A DNA stretch of 64,000 nucleotides from Akkermansiaceae bacterium (lineage in GTDB: Bacteria; Verrucomicrobiota; Verrucomicrobiia; Verrucomicrobiales; Akkermansiaceae), in the NCBI GenBank assembly GCA_024233115.1, contig JACKQB010000008.1, positions 50,217 through 114,216 on the forward strand. The letters run 5' to 3'. The position numbers were made by a program, and so were the translations under genes. The notes under the pieces are model-generated. The model saw only the letters and a list, made by a program, of their open reading frames with translations. It had not been told where the DNA came from and made no database searches. Below, in pieces: positions 1-9,449 of the stretch. Position 1 is the first letter of the stretch. Every line of letters begins with the position of its first letter.

Positions 1-1
1 G

Positions 2-1483
2 TCAATAGGTGTTGTTTTTTACCTGGCTGACGAATTTTCCATAGCGGGCCTGGGGCCGGAGCACCAGAACCCGGTCGAGATCAATAACCTGCGAGCCATG
101 ATGCTCGAGGACCCGATGGAGGTACTCGACGATAAAACCGTATCAACGGAAACCCACTCGTGGAGGCTTTTCCCCTACCCGGGGGCTGCGGCCGGGCATG
201 AGTTTGCAACGGTCGTGGCCGTTTCTAGGCGCCATAGTGGCACCCTTAAATATTTGAGGGAGATTGGAAACAAAAAAAACCTACCTATCAGGACCTGTGC
301 ATTGAGTGCGCCGTTGTGTGCCATTGCCTCCCTGCCTTGGTTCACCACGGCGAGTGAGCATGGAGCCATATCCGTGTTTAATTACGAAACCTTCACCCTG
401 TTGGCCTTTTTTAACCGGCACTGCGACTTGATGATGCTGCGTTTCATGCCTCACGCAAATGGTGCCGGCAATCCAACGAATCTAGGTCCCGCCGTGATGG
501 CCACGGCAACCGCCTTTGAGCTAGAGAGCCCTGAAATCAGTGTCCTGTCGATGGTAGGCAACGATATGGAGGGGCTGATTGTCAGTCTGCAGAGTTCGAT
601 GATGGGATCGGATATCCTGCTTATCAATGCCGAGGAAATACTCAAGAGCAAAGGCCTGCCTGCGGATTTGCCGATTGAATACATGGTGACCACTGAAGCC
701 CTGGACCCGGAGGTCTATCCGCTCGGGAATAATGAGACATTTACTTCACTGCGTGAAGATTTATGGCACCTGCAGGATTTTCTCTCGCCCGCTAGGGAGG
801 AGGTGGAAATGTTCCCCGCTGAGAGTGACATGAGGTTGCTGAAAATCGGCAGAAGGGCGAAAATGGTAGCCGTGCTGGTTCTTGGCGGGATACTTGCCTA
901 TGCTGGTGTCTCGATATCAGGCAAGGTCAAGAGTGACGCCTGGTCTCACAAATCAGTCAATTCTGCGACCAGCGCAATCGCACTCACAGCCGAGCTGAAG
1001 CGCTATGAGCATTGGGATAATCTGCTGATGGACCGTTCGAAGGCCTGGGTGAGTATGGAGCTCGTGGCACGCCTTACTCCAACTGACGGCTCGGTTGTAT
1101 TAAAGGACGTCAATCACCGCGTTATCCCCAAACCTGGTATCAACGGACAAAAAACTGGTTTTACCAAGGAATGGGTGATCAATGGATACGGAAGCGATAA
1201 AGGCGTTGAGTATCTCGAGAGATTCAGCACCCGGGATGGTATCAAAAAGCTTTTCAAGGAAGTAGCCAGAAAGACCGGCAACGAAGCCTACCTGCCGGAC
1301 GTCAGCAAGAGGGATGTCACGGTGAACCTCAAGCAACGTCCCAACCCAACCTATAATACAATCAATCCCCAGAACCCAGGGGACATGTTCCGCCGGGCAT
1401 TCACCATTACCATTTCCCAGACTTTTAGTGGCGAGGACAAGCTGGCTATTGCGGCGATAAAAACAACAGGAAATACCAGATGA
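2..1483 (+). CDS. GspL / PilM-PilN-like inner-membrane platform protein (5' end missing)
   Basis: The reading frame is open from base 2, so the true start lies outside the window; an ATG at 98 is only internal. About 280 residues of an actin-like-type cytoplasmic part are followed by one membrane segment near bases 864-925 (VAVLVLGGILAYAGVSIS) and a roughly 180-residue periplasmic part. This is the layout of GspL, or of PilM fused to PilN. It stands first in an order that continues with PilO-, PilP-, secretin-, ATPase- and GspF-like genes, the layout of the Akkermansia pilus locus (Amuc_1098-1101). Its stop overlaps the next ATG (ATGA), suggesting translational coupling. The role as assembly platform is inferred from position and topology; sequence similarity alone is weak. 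Confidence 0.62.
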   Translation, partial: SIGVVFYLADEFSIAGLGPEHQNPVEINNLRAMMLEDPMEVLDDKTVSTETHSWRLFPYPGAAAGHEFATVVAVSRRHSGTLKYLREIGNKKNLPIRTCALSAPLCAIASLPWFTTASEHGAISVFNYETFTLLAFFNRHCDLMMLRFMPHANGAGNPTNLGPAVMATATAFELESPEISVLSMVGNDMEGLIVSLQSSMMGSDILLINAEEILKSKGLPADLPIEYMVTTEALDPEVYPLGNNETFTSLREDLWHLQDFLSPAREEVEMFPAESDMRLLKIGRRAKMVAVLVLGGILAYAGVSISGKVKSDAWSHKSVNSATSAIALTAELKRYEHWDNLLMDRSKAWVSMELVARLTPTDGSVVLKDVNHRVIPKPGINGQKTGFTKEWVINGYGSDKGVEYLERFSTRDGIKKLFKEVARKTGNEAYLPDVSKRDVTVNLKQRPNPTYNTINPQNPGDMFRRAFTITISQTFSGEDKLAIAAIKTTGNTR

Positions 1484-2019
1484 ACGATTACTATAAACAA
1501 TCTGTGGCTGTATTTGGCATCGGTCTGCCGATGTTGCTGATGGCGATCATCGCCGGTGTCGCCTTGTACATGACTTCGTCAGTGAGTAGCGAGTATACGG
1601 TCAAAAAGAAAAAGTATGACCAATCCCAGCTGGCCATGCGCCAAAACATGGAACTCCAAGGCAAGGTGAAGAATAACGAAAAACTCCTCGCCGAATGGGA
1701 CCGGTTGATGCGCACGGAAACACGCGGGACATTCCTCGAGCACTGGAAGCAAGCTGAGAAAAAATTCACCGGCAAGGAGCTCACTAAATCATCGCACAAC
1801 TGGGTGAACTACAGTGAAGGCCTTGGCAAGGGGGTTTCGCAACCTGCCAGCCAAGTCAATATGTCGTTCTCGGCCACCTACAGGGCGATGCAGACGGCTC
1901 TGATGGAAATGGAGTCGACCCTGCCCAATATGCAACTCGATTCACTGACCATGACTCCTGATAGCGGAGGCAAGGTCATTGACTTTAAAACAACATTCAC
2001 GGTATGGACACTCAAGTAG
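1480..2019 (+). CDS. GspM/PilO-like inner-membrane protein
   Basis: This 179-residue protein has an N-terminal membrane anchor at about residues 10-33 (FGIGLPMLLMAIIAGVALYM). A charged, probably coiled-coil segment follows at about 40-80 and then a small C-terminal domain. This is the topology of PilO/GspM proteins, which pair with the PilN/GspL periplasmic domain. It occupies the place of the immunomodulatory Amuc_1100 protein in Akkermansia but is considerably shorter. The start overlaps the upstream stop by four bases and the next gene starts inside its 3' end, so the three genes are tightly coupled. Function is inferred from topology and neighbours. Confidence 0.6.
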   Translation: MNDYYKQSVAVFGIGLPMLLMAIIAGVALYMTSSVSSEYTVKKKKYDQSQLAMRQNMELQGKVKNNEKLLAEWDRLMRTETRGTFLEHWKQAEKKFTGKELTKSSHNWVNYSEGLGKGVSQPASQVNMSFSATYRAMQTALMEMESTLPNMQLDSLTMTPDSGGKVIDFKTTFTVWTLK

Positions 2020-2621
2020 CAGCAATACTTTCAGCTCTTGTCATGGTGATGGCCGTGGCAAATGCGCAAGATGCGACTCCGGACACGCCACCCAAAGCGG
2101 TTGCTGGTGCGAAGTTCGTTGAAGAGAGTTCGAGAACGCTCATAGGGGAGAATCGTCTCGCCTGGATTGAGGCGATGAGAAATAAACTGCCGATAACGCA
2201 GCGTCAGGTGGGTCCCTTTGGTCTGGCGCAGGACCCTGAGGCCGCGTTGGCAAAACCGGCACAGAAAAAAATGAAGGAAGGCGCGTTCCTTAACGCCATC
2301 GCCGCGATCAAGGTCAATACGGTGATGCCGTCCGAAAGCAAGTTTACCATTGGCTCGCGTGAGTTCAGCAAAGGCGATGTTTTCCCCGTGATCAGAGGCC
2401 AGCGACAGTTCAACGTCGAGATTGTGGCCATCAGGGCGGACAACATCCTGTTTAAGAACATTGATACCGGCGAATACGTAAAAAGAAATCTCCACACCCT
2501 CCCAAAAGGAATGACCAAAAATGCTCCATTGGACTCAGTTCCAGGAGTCGTCCCTGCAAACAAGAAAGACGATAGACCGTTGAATCTTGACGACGAACCG
2601 CTCCCAGTGAGCAACGACTAA
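2004..2621 (+). CDS. GspC/PilP-like periplasmic protein
   Basis: This 205-residue protein begins with a signal-like segment (VAAILSALVMVMAVANAQ) and continues as a soluble domain. A short beta-rich C-terminal part around residues 110-165 (FTIGSREFSKGDVFPVI) resembles the HR/PilP-type domains that link inner-membrane platform and secretin. The ATG lies 16 bases inside the preceding gene, and the signal peptide that starts there supports this choice. It directly precedes the secretin gene, where PilP/GspC proteins are usually encoded. The tail is acidic and proline-containing. The assignment rests mainly on position. Confidence 0.5.
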   Translation: MDTQVAAILSALVMVMAVANAQDATPDTPPKAVAGAKFVEESSRTLIGENRLAWIEAMRNKLPITQRQVGPFGLAQDPEAALAKPAQKKMKEGAFLNAIAAIKVNTVMPSESKFTIGSREFSKGDVFPVIRGQRQFNVEIVAIRADNILFKNIDTGEYVKRNLHTLPKGMTKNAPLDSVPGVVPANKKDDRPLNLDDEPLPVSND

Positions 2622-2645
2622 CACTATAACACACCCTTACACATC

Positions 2646-4358
2646 ATGAAAAAACAAACCATCACACTACTTTGTGGACTGGTAGCCGCATCCCTTGCCA
2701 ACATGGCGCTAGCCCAGGATGAAGAAGCTACTGTGGTTCGCGTTGTTCCACCTAAGCTTGGTCCTGGAGCAGCCAATCCGGCAGGAGCAGTCAATCCGGC
2801 TGGTGCTGGAGATCCAGTCGATTCCCCGGATGGGCCGTCAGATAATCCTGTGGTGGCAAAACCACCTGTGGTGGATCCCGCAGCGCCTGCGGCAGCTGAC
2901 GACCAGGCTGGCGCAGTGGAGGCCGATGATAATCCTATCGCTGAAGACGATGGTGGTTTCCTGATCAAGGATGCCAATATCAACGATATCTTCCAGTTGC
3001 TCGCAAAGCGTGCAGGCAAGCAGTATTTCCATAACAACAAACTCAACACCGATGATTACAAAGTCACGGGCCACCTCAATGGTGACGCAAGCTCGCTGAA
3101 GCAAATGGAGGAGCTGGGCTTCCAGTATGGCTTGCGGATGTATGTCAAAGGCAACACGGTCTATGCGATGATGGACGAGCAGTTGGAAAAATTGCCCGCC
3201 AAGGAGTGGACCTATACCTTGAAGTACTTGCGCCCAACGGACATCGAGCAAATCAAGGCTCTCATCCAGCCCATGCTCACGGCTGGTCGTGGTATTGTGA
3301 ACTACGAGCCGAAGACCAATACAATCATTGTCATCGATACTTTGACCCACATTGAAATGGTCGAAGGCCTGCTCAGTAAAATAGACAGACCCAAAGGCCA
3401 GATTGTCGTCGAGGTGAAGATTCTCCGTATCAACAGCGCTGTTGGAAAGAACTCAGGTGTTGATTGGGAGTCGGCGCTCGGCTCGACAGGAACCAGCATC
3501 GATGTTGCCGGAAGCCTGAATGCCTTGTTTGGATTACCGGAGGCAAGCCTTACCACGGGAAGTACAACGACGACAGGCCCTAGTTTCGACAACAGCAACA
3601 TCGTTCTCAGCCCTCTGCAATTGCGTGGGGTGTTAAGGGCGCTGAACGATGGGAACCTTGTGACCCAAAAATCCAATCCGGTGGTTATTACAGAGGATAA
3701 CGAGAAAGCAAGTATCTCGCTGATCGACCGTGTTCCGATCATCACTTCCACCGTGAACGAAACAACGTCCGGTTCAACGACTACGGATGAAGTGCGTTAC
3801 ACCATTGATAAGGGGGATTCAACGGATCCCGATAAAACACGTGAGATTGGTGTGACCATTACGATGACTCCAAGCCTCTTACCTGACGGAACCATCAGAA
3901 TGCACATGCGCCCAAGGAATGCTCAAATTGTAGAAAATATCAAAGGACCATCCGGTAACGTATACCCACGTGTTAGTGAGGCTACCATCCAGTCGATCGC
4001 CAGGATACCTAACGGTCACTCCCTGATGATTGGTGGTTTCTATGGAGAGCTCGAAAGCAAATCCAAGAATAAAGTCCCCTTGTTAGGTGATATTCCTATT
4101 CTCAATTTCTTCTTTAAGTCGAAGCAGACGAAAAAAGAGCAATCGAGTTTGGTTTTTGTCGTTACTCCCACATCCTATAACCCTTCGTGTGTGGCAAGTA
4201 ATGACAAGACCACCACGCGACTTCGTAAAGGAGCCCAAATCAAGCCCAAGTATGATTGGGTGGAGGATGAAAACCCCGGGCCTGCACATGAGCCTAACCT
4301 CCGCCGCACCATCCGTGGTATGAAGCCGAAACAGGCTCCCTACTACCCGCAACGCTAA
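2646..4358 (+). CDS. Secretin (PilQ/GspD family outer-membrane channel)
   Basis: This 570-residue protein has a signal peptide (residues 1-23, ending ALA-QDE). A Pro/Ala/Gly-rich linker runs to about 95. N-type domains lie at about 100-250 (LKYLRPTDIEQIKALIQPML, then NTIIVIDTLTHIEMVEGLLS). The C-terminal secretin domain spans about 255-515 and contains the signature VPLLGDIPILNFFF, matching the VPxLGDIPxxxxxF consensus. It would form the outer-membrane gate through which the pilus or substrate passes. A basic tail (R and K rich, residues 520-570) is unusual and could contact other subunits or the peptidoglycan. It corresponds to Amuc_1098 in position. The family assignment is secure; whether the machine extrudes pili or secretes proteins is not. 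Confidence 0.93.
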   Translation: MKKQTITLLCGLVAASLANMALAQDEEATVVRVVPPKLGPGAANPAGAVNPAGAGDPVDSPDGPSDNPVVAKPPVVDPAAPAAADDQAGAVEADDNPIAEDDGGFLIKDANINDIFQLLAKRAGKQYFHNNKLNTDDYKVTGHLNGDASSLKQMEELGFQYGLRMYVKGNTVYAMMDEQLEKLPAKEWTYTLKYLRPTDIEQIKALIQPMLTAGRGIVNYEPKTNTIIVIDTLTHIEMVEGLLSKIDRPKGQIVVEVKILRINSAVGKNSGVDWESALGSTGTSIDVAGSLNALFGLPEASLTTGSTTTTGPSFDNSNIVLSPLQLRGVLRALNDGNLVTQKSNPVVITEDNEKASISLIDRVPIITSTVNETTSGSTTTDEVRYTIDKGDSTDPDKTREIGVTITMTPSLLPDGTIRMHMRPRNAQIVENIKGPSGNVYPRVSEATIQSIARIPNGHSLMIGGFYGELESKSKNKVPLLGDIPILNFFFKSKQTKKEQSSLVFVVTPTSYNPSCVASNDKTTTRLRKGAQIKPKYDWVEDENPGPAHEPNLRRTIRGMKPKQAPYYPQR

Positions 4359-4377
4359 TCAACATTCCTACCCTTAC

Positions 4378-5040
4378 GTGAACCCCAAACCTCAATACGC
4401 AAATGAGGAGGCATTACCATTAGTGCCCGACCAAACGGCCCACCCTGTAACTCCTCCTAAGCCAGCCCCGGCCCAGCACAGCAATTTTGCTGCGGTGGCC
4501 CAGGAGGTTCCCATGGCTCTGCAGCATGCCCTGATCCGCACGCTGGCAATGATGCAGCAGCACAATCTGGCTTCCGCCGAGGACTGTAGCCAGGTTGCCG
4601 CCAAGGTGCGCCGAAACTGGGAGGCTGGGAAAGGTTCTGACCCGATCGATTGTTTGGCCCGTCTACGGGCAGGTGGTGGAGATATGCTCGATGCCAGTGT
4701 CGAAATGATTTCCTCGAAAATGGCTCACACGTTGCCGTTTGTACCGACGCGTATTCCCTTTGCCGGTCGGTTGATACCTCCCACAGCGTTTTACGAAAAG
4801 AATCCGAAGATGGAGCTATTGTGCCGTTTGATGCTGGTGCCCATTGCCTACGCAGAGGACCTCGACATTCTCGCCGTGGCAACGATCAACCCGTATTTCG
4901 CGGATGCCATTTCTGCGGCGATCATGGATTACGTCAAGGCAAAGGCCGGTATTCGCCCGATCATCAGTGTCATCAGGCTTGATTATGTGGGGTGGGCAAA
5001 AATGTGCCAGAAACACTTTAGAGAGGGGGTGGGGTCATGA
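4378..5040 (+). CDS. Stand-alone GspE/MshE N-domain-like protein
   Basis: This 220-residue protein starts at a GTG and overlaps the ATPase gene by four bases (ATGA). After a Pro-rich start it has a helical part and then a region at about 105-210 (FVPTRIPFAGRLIPPTAFYE, LDILAVATINPYFADAISAA). The pattern of leaving 'VA..NP' between hydrophobic strands is that of the MshEN/GspE-N domain. The same pattern occurs in the N-terminal half of the next protein (IIVAISNPWNPAADEYIAMR). It carries no Walker motifs. It could be an accessory subunit of the assembly ATPase or a nucleotide-sensing module split from it. The similarity is judged by eye. Confidence 0.55.
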   Translation: MNPKPQYANEEALPLVPDQTAHPVTPPKPAPAQHSNFAAVAQEVPMALQHALIRTLAMMQQHNLASAEDCSQVAAKVRRNWEAGKGSDPIDCLARLRAGGGDMLDASVEMISSKMAHTLPFVPTRIPFAGRLIPPTAFYEKNPKMELLCRLMLVPIAYAEDLDILAVATINPYFADAISAAIMDYVKAKAGIRPIISVIRLDYVGWAKMCQKHFREGVGS

Positions 5041-6728
5041 TCGAATATGACGGCATACGTTTCAACTCGCTGATCAGCAGGCGTATCATGCAGACCCTTG
5101 AGGAGCATGATGCCTCACTCAAGGACATCGATCCGGGCCAAATTGAGGCCAAGGTCACCAAGAGTGTGTTCATGTCGGCGATTGCCAAAATCAACAACAT
5201 GCCATTCTTCCCGAAAGTGGCCGAGTTTTGCGAGAGCTCGTTGTTGGAAAAATGTGATCCGTCGGTCCTGACCCGTGGCGGATTTTCGCCGCTTTGCATT
5301 GACGAGCACCGGATCATTGTCGCCATTTCCAACCCCTGGAACCCGGCGGCTGATGAATACATCGCGATGCGGTTTCCCGATTTTGAGATTGTTAAAATAG
5401 TCACACTGACCTCGGAAATCAGTCGGTCTATCGAGGCGGTTGCGAGCAATGCCGGTCCTAGCCGCGATGAGCTTGAGGCCATCGAGGTAGAGGACACGGA
5501 TGACAAGATCAAGGATTTCAACGTCACCAAGGATTACGAAGAGCCCATGGCCCAGTTGATCGCAACGATCATGGCCAGTGCCGTTAAGCAGCGCGCGTCC
5601 GATATCCATTTCAAAGTCGAGAAGGAGTCATTCTATTACGCATTCCGGGTGGATGGAGACATCGGGAAGAAAACAGAGCTGCCCATGAAGCTCAAGGACC
5701 GGCTCGATGCCTATCTTCTCAATCTGATGAAGCTGCCTGCGGAAATCCGTAATACGACACCGGGTATTTCCGGTCGCTTTACCATTTCCTATTACCGCCG
5801 CCCCATCGATATCCGTTACGAGCGTCACCGCACCTATCGTGGTTATCACATCACCATGCGTCTGCTCGACAAGGGACACCTTGATGTGACACTCGGTAAA
5901 GGCTCCCTTGCCTTTGATGACGCTACCTTGTTAGCCATGGACAAGGTGATGAAAATCCCGGCTGGAATTATCGTGATGAGTGGCCCAACCGGCTCCGGTA
6001 AATCCACCACACTGAACGCCATTCTTCGTGAGATGAACACGCCGGACGTGAACATACTTACCTTGGAGAACCCGGTTGAGGATGAGATTCCCGGCGTTAC
6101 CCACTGTGACCTGAAGCACCCAGGGGAGTTCAAGCCCATGATCGCCAGCTTCATGCGTAGTGACCCCGACATTATCCTGATGGGGGAGGTGCGCGATATC
6201 GAATCCGCTGAATTGGCCATTGAGGCAGCGGTGACAGGTCACAAGGTACTCACCACCATCCACACTCCCCGTGCATCCCAGATCATCGAGCGTTTTGAAC
6301 AATTGGGAATTGAACGGTGGAAGATTGCCCAGACGTTGAAAGCCGCCTGTGCCCAGCGTCTCATCAAGATCCTGTGTCCTTATTGTAAAATTGAAGCGCC
6401 CGGTATTGGTGACAAGGACCGGGCGATCTATGGTTTGGATGAGTCGTGGGCCAAACAACCGGTCTTTAACCACCTGCCGGATGGATGCCAGGAATGCCAT
6501 GGCTCAGGGTATGCGGGGCGGACGGCTATTCTGGAGATCATTCCGATCACCCCCAAGGTTTCTGATATGCTGTCAAAGGGTGAAATCACACCCTACGAAC
6601 TGGAATTGAAAATCCAGGAAGAAGGTATCCTGCCCAACCTGCGTAACAACGGTTTGAAGCTCTTACGGGAGGGCAAGACGGATTTAGCCGCGATTGGTAA
6701 GATGATCGATATGAGCACGGATGAATGA
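5037..6728 (+). CDS. Type II secretion/type IV pilus assembly ATPase (GspE/PilB family)
   Basis: This 563-residue hexameric motor ATPase would power pilus or pseudopilus assembly at the inner membrane. The N-terminal GspE-N-like domain (about 30-150) precedes the catalytic core. Visible motifs are Walker A GPTGSGKST near residue 316, the Walker B/Asp-box MGEVRDIESAE near 381 and the His-box TGHKVLTTIHT near 400. A four-Cys zinc site follows (CPYC near 447 and CQEC near 484), typical of GspE rather than retraction PilT. No separate pilT-like gene occurs in this window. It is coupled to the upstream N-domain protein and lies 12 bases before the gspF-like gene. Confidence 0.94.
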   Translation: MIEYDGIRFNSLISRRIMQTLEEHDASLKDIDPGQIEAKVTKSVFMSAIAKINNMPFFPKVAEFCESSLLEKCDPSVLTRGGFSPLCIDEHRIIVAISNPWNPAADEYIAMRFPDFEIVKIVTLTSEISRSIEAVASNAGPSRDELEAIEVEDTDDKIKDFNVTKDYEEPMAQLIATIMASAVKQRASDIHFKVEKESFYYAFRVDGDIGKKTELPMKLKDRLDAYLLNLMKLPAEIRNTTPGISGRFTISYYRRPIDIRYERHRTYRGYHITMRLLDKGHLDVTLGKGSLAFDDATLLAMDKVMKIPAGIIVMSGPTGSGKSTTLNAILREMNTPDVNILTLENPVEDEIPGVTHCDLKHPGEFKPMIASFMRSDPDIILMGEVRDIESAELAIEAAVTGHKVLTTIHTPRASQIIERFEQLGIERWKIAQTLKAACAQRLIKILCPYCKIEAPGIGDKDRAIYGLDESWAKQPVFNHLPDGCQECHGSGYAGRTAILEIIPITPKVSDMLSKGEITPYELELKIQEEGILPNLRNNGLKLLREGKTDLAAIGKMIDMSTDE

Positions 6729-6740
6729 TGATGTTAGCCA

Positions 6741-7877
6741 ATGAGTGAAGCCACGACCATACCACGTAACACCGTACGTGCCAGACCCAACGCAGCCGCA
6801 AAGCCGAAGCCGCAGTCGAGCTTGTTTGCGCCCAAGGTCAAGCCGTTCAAAAAAAAGGAGTTGGTTCAGATGTTCCGTTCGCTGGCCTCGATGTTACGCG
6901 CCCAGATCAACACGGCTGATGCGATTAAATACTACGCCCATGGACACCCTAACAAGGATCTGGTGACCTCCCTGAATCAAATCCATGCGGATGTCAACAA
7001 AGGTATACCCATCCATGATGCATTCAGGAACTCCAAGCGGTTCGATGACATGACGATCGGTCTGATCCAGGCGGGTGGGGACGCCGGTCAGCTCGACACA
7101 GCCTTTTCCGAGTTGGGAAAACGGATTAAAAGCGACATGTTCTTCCGGAAAAAAATCCGCAAGTTGATCATGATGCCCTGCATCGTCATACCTATTCTGA
7201 TGGGCGCGTTTATCGCTTCGCAGGTGAAAATCGTACCGCAGGTGGAAAAGATGATGTCCGGCATGGAGGCGAAGGGCCTGGTGAAGCTTTCCTTCGAGGT
7301 AAGCCACGTGGTCCGGAAAATCTGGCCGATGGTGGTGCTGGGTATGCTGGCGATCGTCATCACGATTTGGAAATCAACGCCGGTCAAAAATACAATCACC
7401 AACCTGGCCATGGCGAAATTCAGGGTGGTCAGGACGATGATCATGAGTCTGCGCCAGATGACGATGCTGTCGACCATCCGATTGCTCTATTCCAACGGAA
7501 TCAACCTGGCGAAGTCCTTGAGGGTGGCTGCAACCAGTGTGAAAAAAACCCCCTTCTACGCTGAACTGCTGAAAGCGGCGGACATGTATGAAAAATCGGG
7601 GGTCCCCCTGTCCTCGGCATTCGCCAAATACACCTCGGTGGACCCCCAGGTGGTTCACATGCTGGCGATCGGTGAGAAATCAGCATCCCTGGACACCCAG
7701 TTGGCGATGTTGTCCGAGATGTTTGAGGAAGATGCCGAGCAATTGATGGACGATTTCAGCCAGTTCATCAGTCTGATCGTGATGATCATCGCGGTGATGC
7801 TGATTGCGGCAGTTTTCCTCGGAACCTTCATGCCCATCTTCATGATGGGACCACAAATGATGCAGGAAGCGATGTAG
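6741..7877 (+). CDS. GspF/PilC-family inner-membrane platform protein
   Basis: This 378-residue polytopic protein has two T2SSF-type domains (about 35-160 and 235-360). Each is a helical cytoplasmic part followed by hydrophobic segments: MMPCIVIPILMGAFIASQV near 147, a middle hairpin near 190-210, and LIVMIIAVMLIAAVFLGTFM near 350. The phrase SLASMLRAQINTADAIKYYA is the typical start of the first domain, and TIRLLYSNGINLAKSLRVAA that of the second. It would connect the ATPase to the growing pilin fibre. The usual family length is about 400 residues. Confidence 0.9.
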   Translation: MSEATTIPRNTVRARPNAAAKPKPQSSLFAPKVKPFKKKELVQMFRSLASMLRAQINTADAIKYYAHGHPNKDLVTSLNQIHADVNKGIPIHDAFRNSKRFDDMTIGLIQAGGDAGQLDTAFSELGKRIKSDMFFRKKIRKLIMMPCIVIPILMGAFIASQVKIVPQVEKMMSGMEAKGLVKLSFEVSHVVRKIWPMVVLGMLAIVITIWKSTPVKNTITNLAMAKFRVVRTMIMSLRQMTMLSTIRLLYSNGINLAKSLRVAATSVKKTPFYAELLKAADMYEKSGVPLSSAFAKYTSVDPQVVHMLAIGEKSASLDTQLAMLSEMFEEDAEQLMDDFSQFISLIVMIIAVMLIAAVFLGTFMPIFMMGPQMMQEAM

Positions 7878-7918
7878 AGAACTGACGGGCTGGATGATAG
7901 AAATATTTTTCCCTTTCC

Positions 7919-8341
7919 ATGCAACTTACCAAGTTAGACAGATGGTTGAAGGAGCGTTTCATTTATGAGACGCACATCTTCACGCTCAGGCTTCCCGAAG
8001 AGGGCTTGCCTGCTGGCACAACGGTGTCTGATCTGGATCAGAACAAAGGGGGGGACTACCGGCACCGTATTGTAATTAAAGACAACAAACTCGCCGAGCA
8101 AGTAATTGCCCAGTTGCGAAGTTGCCATATCATGCACGCGACACATGTCGTCGAAGGGAAAAACTGGTATAATAAACGCATCGCCCCAAGTGGTAAAAGC
8201 TTTACCTATATGTGGGTATTCAGGTTTTTTGCCCTCATAGGAATATGCTCTGCGGGCCTTGGTGTCATGAAACTTTGGCAGAATGAGACGCTGAAATCGA
8301 CAATCATGGATACGATCAATGAACTCAAGACAGGCCTCTAA
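7919..8341 (+). CDS. Small membrane protein of the pilus operon, function unknown
   Basis: This 140-residue protein has a soluble N-terminal part and one membrane segment at about 103-122 (FRFFALIGICSAGLGVMKLW). A short amphipathic C-terminus follows. No family is recognised. It lies 41 bases after the gspF-like gene, in the same direction and before the pseudopilin gene, so it is probably co-transcribed. A weak hairpin followed by a T run at 8366-8399 could end or attenuate transcription just after it. Confidence 0.6.
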   Translation: MQLTKLDRWLKERFIYETHIFTLRLPEEGLPAGTTVSDLDQNKGGDYRHRIVIKDNKLAEQVIAQLRSCHIMHATHVVEGKNWYNKRIAPSGKSFTYMWVFRFFALIGICSAGLGVMKLWQNETLKSTIMDTINELKTGL

Positions 8342-8437
8342 ACAGGCCTCAAGATACCCATAAAAGGGGTTAAAATACCCTGATATTTAAGTTTTTTTTA
8401 TTTTCAAGCCTAGCTAGTGTGCTACTCTATTGCAGGA

Positions 8438-8872
8438 ATGTTGATAAAGCACATCCATAGAGAGAGCAGGGCTACTTGCATCGTCGGTATCAAGCGGGGT
8501 CTAACACTGATTGAGATCACCGTGGTAATCGTCATGCTGATGACATTGATCGGTATGTCGATGTTTGCCGTCAACGGCTACAAGGAATGGGAACTGGCCA
8601 CTGAGGCAACTCAGCAGCTACGCAAAGTCTACAACGCCCAGCGGACATATCTCGCCGAGCATCCCACAGAAAGCGTCAGCTCCTTGACCGCAGCCAAGCT
8701 GATTCCGTATCTGTCTGATAACTCGACATCCCTGCCCACTGCCGAGGCACTGGACGGTAGTACGCTCACGGTGAAAGTTTCAGTATCTCCTCCTGTCTTG
8801 ATCGATGGTGGCGGAAACAATTATGACCCATCTGGAGATACTGATGACGGACTCTGGGATGTTGGCGGCTAA
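8438..8872 (+). CDS. Pseudopilin (type II/IV N-terminal methylation)
   Basis: The prepilin peptidase motif is G|LTLIE, where Glu is residue +5 of the mature protein. It is followed by a hydrophobic spine (ITVVIVMLMTLIGMSMFAV) and a small globular domain of about 90 residues, the size of GspG-like major pseudopilins. An ATG at 8438 gives a leader of about 22 residues; a GTG at 8417 would lengthen it by 7. The acidic end (DPSGDTDDGLWD) resembles the calcium-binding C-terminal loop of GspG, but that is inference. It lies within the machine operon and is probably a main fibre subunit. Confidence 0.85.
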   Translation: MLIKHIHRESRATCIVGIKRGLTLIEITVVIVMLMTLIGMSMFAVNGYKEWELATEATQQLRKVYNAQRTYLAEHPTESVSSLTAAKLIPYLSDNSTSLPTAEALDGSTLTVKVSVSPPVLIDGGGNNYDPSGDTDDGLWDVGG

Positions 8873-8888
8873 TGGAAAACTGATCAAT

Positions 8889-9404
8889 ATGAGGCAGCAC
8901 TACAAAATACGAACCAACCTGATACTGACTGTATTGTTATCAGTGCTGGTCGCGACTGTCTGCGCCGAGGATCGCCCAGCCCAATTGCCCGAAACATTTC
9001 GTTTCATCGGCCACTACAAGCTCAACTCAAAAATCAGGGTGGAAACAGGTGAGTCGATGCCCGTGGTCATTTCGCCACTTATCTATCGTGTTTACAGTGA
9101 CGGCATAGATATTCGTGTATATTGCCGCAGTGCGGATGAGGATAGTTTTACAACATATGAGATTTACCGCTCCGACGGGATTGGAGTGGCTCGCCGAACC
9201 GGGGAGATTGATGTGGTCGCTGGCGTGCAAGCCTATTGCACCAAGGGTGAAATGATCAGGCAGGTCAGTGTTACCAGAAACAGCCTCACGATGGTCAAAA
9301 TGCCTCCGCGCTCGCATCGGGTAGTTGTGACGCGTGCAGTGGCAATCAAACCACCGAACGAGCAAGCCAGTAATAAACCAACAGGGGAATCAAGCACGCC
9401 ATAG
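8889..9404 (+). CDS. Exported protein of the pilus operon, unknown
   Basis: The gene probably starts at ATG 8889, because a clear signal peptide begins there (NLILTVLLSVLVATVCAED). In-frame starts upstream overlap the pseudopilin gene and give no signal peptide. The mature protein of about 145 residues is beta-rich, and no known family is recognised. It lies 16 bases after the pseudopilin stop. It could be a minor component or a cell-surface cofactor of the fibre. Confidence 0.65.
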   Translation: MRQHYKIRTNLILTVLLSVLVATVCAEDRPAQLPETFRFIGHYKLNSKIRVETGESMPVVISPLIYRVYSDGIDIRVYCRSADEDSFTTYEIYRSDGIGVARRTGEIDVVAGVQAYCTKGEMIRQVSVTRNSLTMVKMPPRSHRVVVTRAVAIKPPNEQASNKPTGESSTP

Positions 9405-9449
9405 CCTGCGAGCATTGCTGATAAACCGCCCACTTCCTTTTTCCAACCT

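Noticed and set aside
8366..8399. Terminator after the small membrane gene
   Set aside because: The stem is only four base pairs (GGGT/ACCC), although a T run follows; too weak to list as a feature.
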